Part shown: positions 20,611 through 28,544 of the stretch, in pieces
Position numbering within the stretch: the first letter of the stretch is position 1
Layout of the letters: each line of letters begins with the position of its first letter
Origin: an uncultured Clostridium sp.
GTDB lineage: Bacteria > Bacillota > Clostridia > Clostridiales > Clostridiaceae
NCBI RefSeq assembly: GCF_947072515.1
Contig: NZ_CAMTIG010000038.1
Location: 1 to 32,613, forward strand
Direction of reading: 5' to 3'
DNA: 32,613 bases
Translations under genes and position numbers: made by a program
Notes under the pieces: model-generated
What the model was told of the DNA's origin: nothing
Seen by the model: the letters and a program-made list of their open reading frames with translations, nothing else
Database searches by the model: none

Positions 20611-21435
20611 TTATAATCTTGTTACATTAATAGCTTTTCTTGGTACAGTTCTTTTATATTTTACTTTTGGATATCCAATTACCATACAACATGCTAATTC
20701 TTCACCTGCATTTATATTTAAGAACTCTTTTATTTTAGGATTTAAGTAAATTGCTCTTTCTAAGAACCCACTAAAGTATGTTCCAAGTCCTAATGTATCA
20801 GTTATAAGTTCCATTTTAGCTCCTGCTAAAGCTCCATCTACAACTCTTTCTGCCTTTATTCCTATTAATAAAGGTGCTTTAAAGAATAATCTATCTTCTC
20901 CATTTGGATCTTGTAAAAAGTCATTATACATCTTTTTCCACATATGTGCATATACTATATATCCTTTTGGAGTATTTTCGTCAGAAAGCATTCTAATTCC
21001 TTCTGCATTTAATGTTTCTAAAACCATTTTTCTTAATTCTTGAATCTTATCTTTTACTACGATATATGAAACATCTTGAGCATTACTTCCTGTTTGACAG
21101 TACTTTCCTGCTTCTAAGATTTTTTCTATCTTTTCTTCTTCTACTTCTGTATTTTTAAATAATCTAACACTTCTTCTAAACTTCATAAAGTTCATTAGAT
21201 TTTCCTCTTCTACAGAGAAAGTCTTTTCATCATATTCTTTTACTTCATCCATAGAATATTCTTTTTCATCATCACAAGAAATTGCTTTAACTGGACATAT
21301 TGCTATACAGTGTCCACATTTTATACAAGTTTCATTTTTTATAAATGATTTCCCATCTCTCATTTCGATATCACTAACTATACAATCTTGCTTACATAAT
21401 GTACATCCTATACATTTTTCAGTATTTACTATCAT
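20611..21435 (-). CDS. Ferredoxin-nitroreductase fusion protein
   Basis: This encodes 274 residues. The N-terminal ferredoxin domain has two [4Fe-4S] motifs: C8-x2-C11-x2-C14-x3-C18 and C37-x2-C40-x2-C43-x3-C47. From about residue 78 a nitroreductase fold follows (FMKFRRSVRLFKNTEVEEEKIEKILEAGKYCQTGSNAQ), with the RRSVR FMN-phosphate contact and a C-terminal GY.KVKYKRTVPRK ending. Such fusions are common in anaerobes and reduce nitro or quinone-like compounds, with electrons passing from the clusters to FMN. The ATG follows GAAGGAGAAAAGCA. The promoter carries a MerR-type operator, so expression is probably induced by a signal sensed by a regulator not in this window. Confidence 0.93.
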   Translation of the reverse strand: MIVNTEKCIGCTLCKQDCIVSDIEMRDGKSFIKNETCIKCGHCIAICPVKAISCDDEKEYSMDEVKEYDEKTFSVEEENLMNFMKFRRSVRLFKNTEVEEEKIEKILEAGKYCQTGSNAQDVSYIVVKDKIQELRKMVLETLNAEGIRMLSDENTPKGYIVYAHMWKKMYNDFLQDPNGEDRLFFKAPLLIGIKAERVVDGALAGAKMELITDTLGLGTYFSGFLERAIYLNPKIKEFLNINAGEELACCMVIGYPKVKYKRTVPRKAINVTRL

Positions 21436-21471
21436 TGCTTTTCTCCTTCGTTTATCTTATTTGATATCTCT

Positions 21472-21502
21472 ATTCTATCACTTAAAGTTTACTTTAAGTC
21501 AA
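21472..21502 (-). promoter_or_regulatory. Promoter with MerR-family operator for the ferredoxin-nitroreductase
   Basis: On the minus strand -35 TTGACT (21497-21502) and -10 TAGAAT (21472-21477) are spaced by 19 bases, longer than optimal. A perfect 9-bp inverted repeat with a 2-base centre (ACTTAAAGT, AA, ACTTTAAGT; 21480-21499) fills the spacer. This is the classical design of promoters activated by MerR-family regulators, which untwist the DNA. The arms resemble operators described for thiol/electrophile-responsive MerR members (NmlR/AdhR type); that assignment is an inference. Confidence 0.75.
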
Positions 21503-21582
21503 GCATTGTTAAATAAAATTCTTTTTTCATTTATAGTATATACATATCTTAGATAATTTATAAAAATCTCTTATTCCATTTA

Positions 21583-22860
21583 TTAAGCTATCTTTTGATA
21601 CTCAGGATAAAACTTGCATCTTACTATTCCAGCTCTTCCACTTCTATTTTTAGCTATTATAAGTTCTAACTCTTCACTTACTTCATCTTTATCTTTTCCC
21701 TTATAATAAGAATCTCTATAAGTAAAAATTACTGCATCTGCATCTTGTTCTATACTTCCACTATCTCTTAAATCTGAAAGTAAAGGTCTTCTATCATTTC
21801 TTTGTTCTACGCCTCTTGAAAGCTGACATAAAATTATTATATTTATATCTAACTCTTTTGCTAAAAGTTTTAAGCCTCTAGTTAACTCTCCTATAGCATT
21901 TGCTTTTGTATCTTTTACATCCATATCCATAAGTCCTAAATAATCTATAATTACTACATCAACACCCTTAGTTTGTTTTAATGTCATAATCCTTGCTCTT
22001 ATACTTAAAATAGATTGCTTTGGATTACAATCTAAATAAAGATTGCCTCTCTTAGCCATTCTACCTGCCTCACTTATAATATTCTCAAAATCATTTCCTT
22101 TTAACTTTCCATTTTGAATAAGGCGGTGTTTTATCATAGTATTTTTAGATATAAGCCTAATTCCTACTGCATCTTCTGTCATTTCTAATTCATGTAACAT
22201 AACTTTATGTCCATTTTCAGCTAGTCCATCTGCTATATTAATAGCAACAGCTGTTTTCCCCATTCCTGGTCTTCCTGCTAAAACTACAAGTTCTCCTTTT
22301 TTTAATCCATTTAAAGCTCTATCTAGAAGATCATACCCTGTTTTCATTCCTAAGATATCTCCACCATTTAAATACCTCTTCTTAATTTCTTTTAAAACCC
22401 CTTTCATTAACTCCTCCTCTTTTAATAAATCACTCTTTATATTACAGCTGCTTTCTAATCCCTTAAATATCTCTTCTCGTATCTCCTTTTCACTTTTTCT
22501 TCCTGTTAATAACTCCTCTACACTTTTTCTTAATGTAGATACCATCTTTCTTTTTACACTTAGAGATTTTATTATTTTTAAATAATCTTCAATATTAAAA
22601 CTTCCTCCCCCTTCTCTAAGACTTGAAAGATAGCTTACACCACCAACTTCCATAATTTTTTCTACTCCAATATGATTACTTAAAGTAACTACATTTACCC
22701 TTTCACCCTTAGCATAAACCTCTTTCATATATGTGAATATAAATTTATGTTTCTTATCATAAAAGTTTTCTTCATCAATAGTATTTATAACCTGTTCTAA
22801 ATATTTATTGTCATTTAAAATTATTCCTAAAATCTCTTGCTCCACCTCTAGATTAAACAT
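21583..22860 (-). CDS. DnaB-family replicative helicase, phage-like
   Basis: This encodes 425 residues. The N-terminal DnaB domain (about 1-110) is followed by the RecA-like motor: Walker A GRPGMGKT (196-203), HELEMTED (the usual FSLEMS region), VDVVIIDYLGLM (Walker B), CQLSRGVEQRNDRRPLLSDLRDSGSIEQDAD and AKNRSGRAG. The C-terminus is intact. I chose the ATG at 22860 because GGGAGGATTAGGA precedes it; an upstream in-frame ATG at 22875 lies inside the previous gene. It is 2 bases after the winged-helix gene. The sequence diverges from housekeeping clostridial DnaB in the N-domain, and this pairing is typical of phage or plasmid replication modules, so a domesticated prophage remnant is plausible. 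Confidence 0.92.
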   Translation of the reverse strand: MFNLEVEQEILGIILNDNKYLEQVINTIDEENFYDKKHKFIFTYMKEVYAKGERVNVVTLSNHIGVEKIMEVGGVSYLSSLREGGGSFNIEDYLKIIKSLSVKRKMVSTLRKSVEELLTGRKSEKEIREEIFKGLESSCNIKSDLLKEEELMKGVLKEIKKRYLNGGDILGMKTGYDLLDRALNGLKKGELVVLAGRPGMGKTAVAINIADGLAENGHKVMLHELEMTEDAVGIRLISKNTMIKHRLIQNGKLKGNDFENIISEAGRMAKRGNLYLDCNPKQSILSIRARIMTLKQTKGVDVVIIDYLGLMDMDVKDTKANAIGELTRGLKLLAKELDINIIILCQLSRGVEQRNDRRPLLSDLRDSGSIEQDADAVIFTYRDSYYKGKDKDEVSEELELIIAKNRSGRAGIVRCKFYPEYQKIA

Positions 22861-22862
22861 TC

Positions 22863-23267
22863 CTAATCCTCCCAATCCTCATTACCAATTTCTCTATATA
22901 AATTTTCCTCAATCTTTTTCCTTCTTTGCTTTTGATCTAAAATAAGCTCTAGCCTTCTTCCCTTTTTATAAAATGTTTGGCTCACTCCATTTTTGTATAG
23001 CTTATAATCTAAAAGCTCTTTCTCAACTAAGACCTTCATCCTTTTTCTTAATGACTTAGTTAAATTAATCTCTAAAAGTGGATTATTCTCTAAAATATTT
23101 TTATTTGTAATCCAGTGATATGCCTCTCTACCAAAGTTTCTCTTCATAGTCTTTCCTGAATCCATAAAGTCAATTACATATCTCAAAATATGTATATCCT
23201 TCAAGTCTAACCCTTCTTCACAGACCTTCTCTACGCTAAAGCCTAATATCCATTTTCTCATCCTCAT
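22863..23267 (-). CDS. Small winged-helix-like protein, probable replication accessory
   Basis: This encodes 134 residues, basic, with a predicted helix-turn-helix pattern over about 20-100 (LKDIHILRYVIDFMDSGKTMKRNFGREAYHWITNKNI...LRKRMKVLVEKELLDYKLYKNGVSQTFYKKGRRLEL), as in the N-terminal domains of phage replication initiators and DnaD-like proteins. It ends 2 bases before dnaB-like 22860 and is thus coupled with it. The ATG at 23267 follows a GGGGAGTGG. The likely role is helicase loading or DNA binding at an origin; this rests on context only. The family was not firmly recognised. Confidence 0.75.
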   Translation of the reverse strand: MRMRKWILGFSVEKVCEEGLDLKDIHILRYVIDFMDSGKTMKRNFGREAYHWITNKNILENNPLLEINLTKSLRKRMKVLVEKELLDYKLYKNGVSQTFYKKGRRLELILDQKQRRKKIEENLYREIGNEDWED

Positions 23268-23620
23268 CCACTCCCCTGCTATATATTAATCTTTTTTTAT
23301 CTTTATTTATCTTTATTTGGGCACTCCTAAAAGGTCATAGCTATTACTCCCAAAAACACCTGCTAATTCTCCTTGAAGTTCTCTACCTACCTTCTAAAAA
23401 ATACCCCTCACCTTGTATATATGCAGAAAAAAAAATTGTGGGGCAAATTTCTAAAAAAATTCTAAAAAAAATTTTTTCTTATTTTGCCCCACAATAAAAA
23501 AAGTTGCATATTAGCTAAAATCATTTCCCTATAAAATTTTAATTAGCATGGTTTTCTTTCTATAAATTTAAGCTTCCTTAACTATTATGCTATAATAAAA
23601 AAATATACTTTTAATTTTAT
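23268..23620 (-). other. Leader/intergenic region of the winged-helix-dnaB unit
   Basis: This 350-base gap between divergent genes holds four things. There is a duplicated ATCTTTATTT element (about 23297-23318). There is a short minus-strand frame without a start codon (23313-23393, VGRELQGELAGVFGSNSYDLL...) that reads like a coding remnant. There is a large hairpin (23427-23495). An A/T-rich stretch next to the plus-strand promoter holds TATAAT at 23591-23596. No DnaA boxes or iterons were recognised. Confidence 0.5.
23427..23495 (-). terminator. Long-loop hairpin with T-tract upstream of the winged-helix-dnaB genes
   Basis: A perfect 13-bp stem (ATTGTGGGGCAAA 23435-23447 / TTTGCCCCACAAT 23483-23495) encloses a 35-base A/T-only-like loop that can fold again on itself. 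On the minus strand it is followed by nine T. No minus-strand gene lies upstream within the window, so it would act as an attenuator in the dnaB leader or terminate a transcript from the divergent region. Confidence 0.65.
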
Positions 23621-23638
23621 TAATTGGAGAATTATTAT

Positions 23639-24253
23639 ATGGATAAATCAGAAAATAAGCTTTTAAACCACTTACTTGAGATTGTTGAAAAAAATAAAAT
23701 TTCCTTTTCACGACTTTTTACTCTTATGGGTTTTAAGCATAAAGGACCTAAGATAATCTATAGTGTTTTAAAAAATGATACTACAAAAATTTCAAAAGCA
23801 TCTAATAACTTTATTAAAATAAAGTTTAATGTTAGATCTGAAATATATACAATGAGCTATTACATAAATAAAGATGTGCCTCCTACTATATCTCTAGATG
23901 GTCCATCTAAATGGTGTAAAGGAGCTAAATTACATTCTAAGTTTAAGATTACATTAGAGTTAGATGAAAATAATGCTTTAATATTAGATAGGCAAGCTAA
24001 GAAAACCTATTGGAGAGATGACACATCTGAAATTAATATGGATATGAGAAGAGAGTTAGTAACACTTAGTAAAAACTATTCTTTAAGTAAATTTGCTTAC
24101 CGTCTTTTCATATATATAGGATTTATATTCCTTTTAGATCATCATATGGAACCTTTTATCATCCTTTTAGTTATAGGATTAATCATCTATCCTCTTGCAG
24201 GTATACTTAAAAAGAAATTTGATAAAGCTTTAGAAAAAGCTCGTATGAAATAA
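23639..24253 (+). CDS. Membrane protein of unknown function
   Basis: This encodes 204 residues starting at the ATG at 23639, 9 bases after TTGGAG. A TTG further upstream is part of that site. Residues 1-155 are soluble and basic (KLLNHLLEIVEKNKISFSRLFTLMGFKHKGPKI...). The C-terminal part has two transmembrane segments (about 159-173 and 177-192) and ends with a charged tail (KKKFDKALEKARMK). The arrangement suggests a tail-anchored cytoplasmic domain. I do not recognise a family. The gene has a TATAAT at 23591-23596 and is convergent with the following metallo-beta-lactamase gene. Confidence 0.8.
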   Translation: MDKSENKLLNHLLEIVEKNKISFSRLFTLMGFKHKGPKIIYSVLKNDTTKISKASNNFIKIKFNVRSEIYTMSYYINKDVPPTISLDGPSKWCKGAKLHSKFKITLELDENNALILDRQAKKTYWRDDTSEINMDMRRELVTLSKNYSLSKFAYRLFIYIGFIFLLDHHMEPFIILLVIGLIIYPLAGILKKKFDKALEKARMK

Positions 24254-24270
24254 AATTCTATAAAAAAATC

Positions 24271-24300
24271 GGAGAGCTATCTTTTAGATTGCTCTCCTTT
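24271..24300. terminator. Terminator between convergent genes
   Basis: The stem GGAGAGC/GCTCTCC (24271-24277 / 24291-24297) has an inner ATC/GAT pair. T residues follow on the plus strand, and on the minus strand a T-run lies slightly beyond. It ends the 23639 gene and perhaps the 24316 gene. Confidence 0.7.
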
Positions 24301-24315
24301 AAATTTCAATTTATT

Positions 24316-25650
24316 TTACGTACATCTATCACAAGGATCATCCTTTGGACATTCACTTAAACTTCCACTTAAGATTTCTTTACTTCTTGATAATGTACTA
24401 CAAGATTTACTATAATGATATGACTTTCCTTTTGGAACCCAATATACAGTCTTCGTATTTTCTACAGCTTTATTTTCTACATTGTTATTTCCTGTGTTCC
24501 CTGTTCCATTATTACTTCCTGTATTCCCTGCTCCATTATTATTAGTAGTAGTTTTATTTCCATCCGTATAACTCTCTGTTTTTGTAGTTGTATTATTCTT
24601 TGCTTCATTAAAATTCTTATTATTTCCTGAGGAGCTTGTACTATTCTTTGAATCTCCAGGTGTAAAACTTCCTTCTTTACATGTAGTTTCGATTCCTTTT
24701 CCTGTTGACTTTATTATTATATCTCCACATTCATCTGTTCTATGAAGTTCTGCTCCCTTTGCCTTAATTTTATCTAATACTTCTTTTGTTGGATGTCCAT
24801 AATTATTATCGCCAGTTAAAATAACTGCATATTCAGGTGCTACTTTATTTAATAAAGCTTCACTTGTACTATATTTTGAACCATGATGTCCTATCTTTAT
24901 TAAATCAACATCTGGTAAATCATTTATTATTTCATTTTCTGTTTCTTCTCCTGCATCTCCCATAAATAAGAATTTATCATTTCCATTTACAAATAAAGTT
25001 ACTAGAGAAGATTCATTTTTATCTTTTCCACCATTAGTATTAAAAAACTTTAAATAGCTAGTTTCTGATAATTTATGTTCTGAACCTTCTAAAGGAACTG
25101 ATGGATTCACACCCTTATTAGCAGCTGCATTTATAAAATCTCTATATGTTTTAGTATCTGCTGAGCCGTTTCCTACTAGTAGTTTCTGAACCTTTACATC
25201 CTTAAAAACTGCATCTAATCCACCACAATGGTCTGCATCTGGATGTGTATTAATTACATAAGTTAATTCTTTTATTCCTTGCTTTTTAATATACTTAGTA
25301 ACTTTTCCTTCATCATCATTGTCTCCACCATCTATTAAAGCTGATTTATCTCCTTGGACTATTAAAATTGAATCTGAATTTCCTGTATTGATAAAGTGTA
25401 TAGTTGCATCACTAGTTTCTACAACTTTATTATCCTTGCTTTCTTCTGCTTTTTTGTCAGTTTTCTCTGTCTTCTTATCAGTATTATCCCCTTGTCCTAA
25501 AACTGAAGACTCTTTTACTGTCTTATTTGCAGCTTCTGCACTTCCTTTGTCACAACTTACAAGTCCTAAGCTAGTTGCCCCCAATAAAGCTATAGAACCT
25601 CCAAATAATATCACTTTTCTTAAAAAATTATTCTTTCGTTTCACCATCAT
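24316..25650 (-). CDS. Secreted metallo-beta-lactamase-fold lipoprotein (ComEC/Rec2 C-terminal-domain-like)
   Basis: This encodes 444 residues. The signal peptide ends in LVSC (lipidated Cys33). A low-complexity Lys/Glu/Asp linker (about 36-78) leads to the MBL domain (about 81-330) with THPDADH (135-141), GDAGEETE and GHHGSKYSTS, the metal-binding motifs seen in the extracellular nuclease-like domain of ComEC. A second linker rich in Asn, Thr and Gly (about 335-400) contains a 9-residue tandem repeat. The C-terminus (TVYWVPKGKSYHYSKSCSTLSR...CPKDDPCDRC) is a small cysteine-rich module, probably metal-binding, found at the ends of other clostridial secreted proteins. It likely degrades nucleic acid or phosphodiesters at the surface; this is an inference. 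The ATG follows AAGGGGGAAAT; a second Met follows at once. Confidence 0.9.
   Translation of the reverse strand: MMVKRKNNFLRKVILFGGSIALLGATSLGLVSCDKGSAEAANKTVKESSVLGQGDNTDKKTEKTDKKAEESKDNKVVETSDATIHFINTGNSDSILIVQGDKSALIDGGDNDDEGKVTKYIKKQGIKELTYVINTHPDADHCGGLDAVFKDVKVQKLLVGNGSADTKTYRDFINAAANKGVNPSVPLEGSEHKLSETSYLKFFNTNGGKDKNESSLVTLFVNGNDKFLFMGDAGEETENEIINDLPDVDLIKIGHHGSKYSTSEALLNKVAPEYAVILTGDNNYGHPTKEVLDKIKAKGAELHRTDECGDIIIKSTGKGIETTCKEGSFTPGDSKNSTSSSGNNKNFNEAKNNTTTKTESYTDGNKTTTNNNGAGNTGSNNGTGNTGNNNVENKAVENTKTVYWVPKGKSYHYSKSCSTLSRSKEILSGSLSECPKDDPCDRCT
24482..24535 (-). repeat. 27-bp tandem repeat in the lipoprotein linker
   Basis: Two adjacent 27-base units (24482-24508 and 24509-24535) differ at a few positions and encode Asn/Gly/Thr-rich nonapeptides. 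This is a typical expansion-prone linker. Confidence 0.75.
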
Positions 25651-25674
25651 ATTTCCCCCTTAGTTTACATAACA

Positions 25675-25680
25675 ATTATA
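25675..25680 (-). promoter_or_regulatory. Possible -10 box of the MBL lipoprotein gene
   Basis: TATAAT lies on the minus strand 25 bases before the ATG at 25650. The -35 is poor. Confidence 0.4.
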
Positions 25681-25788
25681 CAATAATGAACTCTCGTTTA
25701 CGAATATTTTATATATTAGACTTTTTTCCCTTAATTATTCTAATGTTATACTATAAAGAGTAACTCAAATTTAGGAGGAATTTTATTT

Positions 25789-26562
25789 ATGTCAACAAAA
25801 GAAGAATTTTTTGAATATAATTTAGATGACACGTCATACGCTGCTTGTGATTTAAAATATGTATCAAGAAATCTAATCAAATCTCGTGATGTATCCAATG
25901 CAAAAATTGGACTTATATCCATTCTTTTAACAATTGCTACTCTAATAATATTTTCTACAGCTAATGATTTATTCGGCTTTACTATGGGATCTATTTTAGG
26001 TATCTTCTGTTTAGGTATTCCTTACAGTTATTTATTTATGAAAACTATCGATATTATAAGAAGAAGAAAGGCATCCCCTTCACTAACAATTTCATTTAAA
26101 GTATCAGTCTTCTTTTCTATATCACAAATAGTTCTTATTACAGTATTTTTATCAGCATGTTATTTAGTAATACATCTTTTACTAGGTGCTCAAGAACTGA
26201 ATTTTTCCCTAAGTTCTCTTTTGAACTTTGAAACTACAAAGTTTCTATTCTTATCTTCTTTTATAGGTTTTTTACTTATATTTATTTTAATAATAGGATA
26301 CTATATAATCTCTAAAATATTACCTTTAGTGTTTTACACATATGCTTCAAGAGACCGTTCAGTAAATGACAGTCTTCGTATTGGTTTTACTTTAGGATTT
26401 AAAAATATTTTTAGATTAATAGGTATAGACCTTTCCTTTATTGGATTGACTTTATTATCAATTATCACTCTTGATATTTTGCTTATTTGGAAAATATTAT
26501 ATATATATACTTCAAGGTCAATTCTAATGGAAAAAATATTAAAAGATAATAATATTCTTTAA
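25789..26562 (+). CDS. Polytopic membrane protein, DUF975-like (first of a tandem pair)
   Basis: This encodes 257 residues with a ~40-residue charged N-terminus and about five or six transmembrane segments (roughly 41-60, 65-87, 104-126, 152-180, 215-235). The closing part SLRIGFTLGFKNIFRLIGIDLSFIGLT...LIWKILYIYTSRS resembles the ending of DUF975-type Firmicutes membrane proteins. The ATG follows TTTAGGAGGAATTTT. The -10 is TATACT (25747-25752). The next gene begins 21 bases after its stop with its own AGGAGG, so they form an operon. Function unknown. Confidence 0.85.
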   Translation: MSTKEEFFEYNLDDTSYAACDLKYVSRNLIKSRDVSNAKIGLISILLTIATLIIFSTANDLFGFTMGSILGIFCLGIPYSYLFMKTIDIIRRRKASPSLTISFKVSVFFSISQIVLITVFLSACYLVIHLLLGAQELNFSLSSLLNFETTKFLFLSSFIGFLLIFILIIGYYIISKILPLVFYTYASRDRSVNDSLRIGFTLGFKNIFRLIGIDLSFIGLTLLSIITLDILLIWKILYIYTSRSILMEKILKDNNIL

Positions 26563-26583
26563 AAACTTAGGAGGAAATTTTTT

Positions 26584-27393
26584 ATGATTATAAATAAAGA
26601 AGAAAATCTAGATCTAGATTTAACTTCATATAAATCTAAAGATATAAAGGCTTTTACAAGAAAGCTAGTTTATAATAAAGATGTTTCAGCAGAGCCTATA
26701 GGCTTTTTATGTTTTTTAATTCCAGTAATAGTTTCTATAATATTTTCTTTTATAGGAATTATTTTCTTCAGAACTAGCTTAATTTCTGATATTGGTAATA
26801 TAGTAACTTTAATTTTTACTACTTTACTTTTAGGATATGCTTTTATGAAAAGTATTCAAGTTATAAAAAAGAAAAAAGTAACGATTAAATATATTTTTAA
26901 TCCTAACGTAATTTTTATTTTTTTCCTTATAGCAATTATATTTTCTTTAATTGCATACTTTTTATATGAGCCTGTAAGTCATTTACTAATGTACCTTATG
27001 AAATCTAATGGGACAAATAATAACCTTAATTCTTTACAAGGTGCTGATGGATTACTTTCCCTTGCTGTTAATTCTTTAATTCTTTTATCTATAAAAGAAT
27101 TAATTAAAAATATCATACTTTACTTTTTAGCAGTTATCTTATTCTTAGTTATTTTTAATATATTTGTTTTTCCTGCATATATTTCTGCGTCAAAAGACAT
27201 TTCACTTTTAAATGCTTTTAAGAGTGGATTTAAATTAAGCTTTAAAAATATGTTTAAACTACTAAAAATAGAGTTTTCATTTATTCATATATTAATCTTT
27301 CTTCCATTTATACAACCTTTGTTTATCTGGAAAGGATTATATATATTTACTTCAATTTCTTTAGTTATTGAAAAATCACTACAAGAAATCTAG
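26584..27393 (+). CDS. Polytopic membrane protein, DUF975-like (second of a tandem pair)
   Basis: This encodes 269 residues with the same layout as the preceding gene: an acidic N-terminus (EENLDLDLTSYKSKDIKAFTRKLVYNKDVSAEPIG, compare NLDDTSYAACDLKYVSRNLIKSRDVSNAKIG), several membrane segments, and a very similar ending (NAFKSGFKLSFKNMFKLLKIEFSF...LFIWKGLYIFTSIS). The two are diverged tandem duplicates. The ATG follows TTAGGAGGAAATTTTTT. It ends the operon, with a bidirectional terminator at 27523. Function unknown. Confidence 0.85.
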   Translation: MIINKEENLDLDLTSYKSKDIKAFTRKLVYNKDVSAEPIGFLCFLIPVIVSIIFSFIGIIFFRTSLISDIGNIVTLIFTTLLLGYAFMKSIQVIKKKKVTIKYIFNPNVIFIFFLIAIIFSLIAYFLYEPVSHLLMYLMKSNGTNNNLNSLQGADGLLSLAVNSLILLSIKELIKNIILYFLAVILFLVIFNIFVFPAYISASKDISLLNAFKSGFKLSFKNMFKLLKIEFSFIHILIFLPFIQPLFIWKGLYIFTSISLVIEKSLQEI

Positions 27394-27522
27394 AATATTG
27401 TTTTTATTGCTAATTAAATAGTATGTTTCTTAAAAATGAAAATATTTTCATAGAATAATTTAGCAAAATTCAATTTTGTAAAATTAATAATTATTATCTT
27501 CAACTATTGCTTATTCAATTAA

Positions 27523-27568
27523 AAAAAGCCCTATTATTTGAGGACCAATTCAAATAATAAGGCTTTTT
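27523..27568. terminator. Terminator of the tandem membrane-protein operon
   Basis: A long stem (AAAAGCC-TATTATTTGA with TCAAATAATA-GGCTTTT, one mismatch) encloses a GGACCAAT loop, with A/T runs on both sides. It is 130 bases beyond the last gene. Confidence 0.8.
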
Positions 27569-27761
27569 CATCAAAAAAAATATTTGATAAAAAAATCACT
27601 AACCTTAGTCTAACATAATTCCGTGTTTATTCAAGCTTTTAAACTTAACATGCTATTTATTAGCTCTAAAATGCACATTCCCTTCCTACTATGTCTTATT
27701 TCGTTCCTATTATGTAATATTATAAAAAATAATTTAAAGTAATCATTTCTCAAATTTATAC

Positions 27762-27813
27762 AAAAATAAAAGAAGTTTTATCTTTCGAATACTCTTCAAA
27801 AAAATAAAACTCC
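27762..27813 (-). terminator. Terminator of the LytTR regulator gene
   Basis: On the minus strand GGAGTTTTAT (27804-27813) pairs with ATAAAACTTC (27772-27781, one G-U), with a TTGAA/TTCGAA inner pairing, followed by TTTTATTTTT. Confidence 0.65.
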
Positions 27814-27818
27814 TCCTT

Positions 27819-28544
27819 TTAAATTAAATCTCTGTTCTCAAAAAACTCATCTAAAGTTTCTTTTACTTTTTTCATTCTTAATCTACTAACAGGTATACTC
27901 GTATCATCTATTAATTTAAGATCAACCTTATTTACACGTAAAATATATTTAGCATTTATTAAGTAGGATGTATGACATCTTATAAAGAATAGATTTTCTA
28001 ACTTTTTTTCTAAATCTCCCATTCTTTCATGAACATCTACAAACTTATCTTCATAGTGAACTCTAACAAGTTTTCCTACTGTTTCCATATAAGATATTTT
28101 ATCTACCCTTAATTTTAGTAATGTACCTTGTTCCTTGATTGCTAAATAATCTCCTCTATCTTGATACTTCTTTATTAGCAATCTCTCAAATTGAGTCAGA
28201 AGTCGTTCATCATCATTTATAGGCTTTAATATATAATTAAAAGCTCCCATATCAAAACAATCCAGTACATATTTTTTGGTATAAGAAAGATATACAAGTT
28301 CTATTTTCTTATCAAAACTTTTAATATCTTTTCCAAGTATTACACCACACTCATCCCCAATATGTGTTTCTAAAAAAACTACATCTACTTTTGCTCCGTT
28401 TTTTAATGCTTCCATTAATTCGTTTGAACTACTAAATTTGCTAAATTTTGTTTCTATATTTTTTTTAAGAGCTTCTTCTCGTAGTAATACAATCAACTTC
28501 TCTACAAACTCTTTATCCGTATCACATATTGCTATTCTTATCAT
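27819..28544 (-). CDS. LytTR-family response regulator with Glu at the phospho-acceptor position
   Basis: This encodes 241 residues. A receiver domain (1-122) is followed by a LytTR DNA-binding domain (about 135-235; MGDLEKKLENLFFIRCHTSYLINAKYILRV). The acidic pocket (CDTD, D8/D10) and the conserved Lys (NYILKPI) are present. The residue aligned with the phospho-acceptor Asp is Glu59 (VVFLETHIGDECG; codon GAA). Asp-to-Glu often mimics phosphorylation, so the protein may be constitutively active. No histidine kinase is adjacent, so it is an orphan within this window. It resembles AgrA/VirR-type regulators. The ATG follows AAGAAAGGAACGAAT. Confidence 0.9.
   Translation of the reverse strand: MIRIAICDTDKEFVEKLIVLLREEALKKNIETKFSKFSSSNELMEALKNGAKVDVVFLETHIGDECGVILGKDIKSFDKKIELVYLSYTKKYVLDCFDMGAFNYILKPINDDERLLTQFERLLIKKYQDRGDYLAIKEQGTLLKLRVDKISYMETVGKLVRVHYEDKFVDVHERMGDLEKKLENLFFIRCHTSYLINAKYILRVNKVDLKLIDDTSIPVSRLRMKKVKETLDEFFENRDLI

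Larger units (their letters stand above)
27394..27818. other. Intergenic region between convergent genes
   Basis: These 425 bases contain the two terminators listed at 27523 and 27762. No coding frame, promoter or repeat beyond these is apparent. Confidence 0.6.

Noticed and set aside
23290..23320. Repeated ATCTTTATTT as a possible origin or iteron.
   Set aside because: Only two copies, no DnaA box and very AT-rich surroundings; chance is likely.
24482..24535. Adjacent 27-base repeats as a possible CRISPR.
   Set aside because: The repeats have no spacers and lie inside a coding linker.
24345..24545. Plus-strand frame opposite the lipoprotein linker.
   Set aside because: It is the complement of a low-complexity Asn/Thr/Gly linker and lacks coding features.
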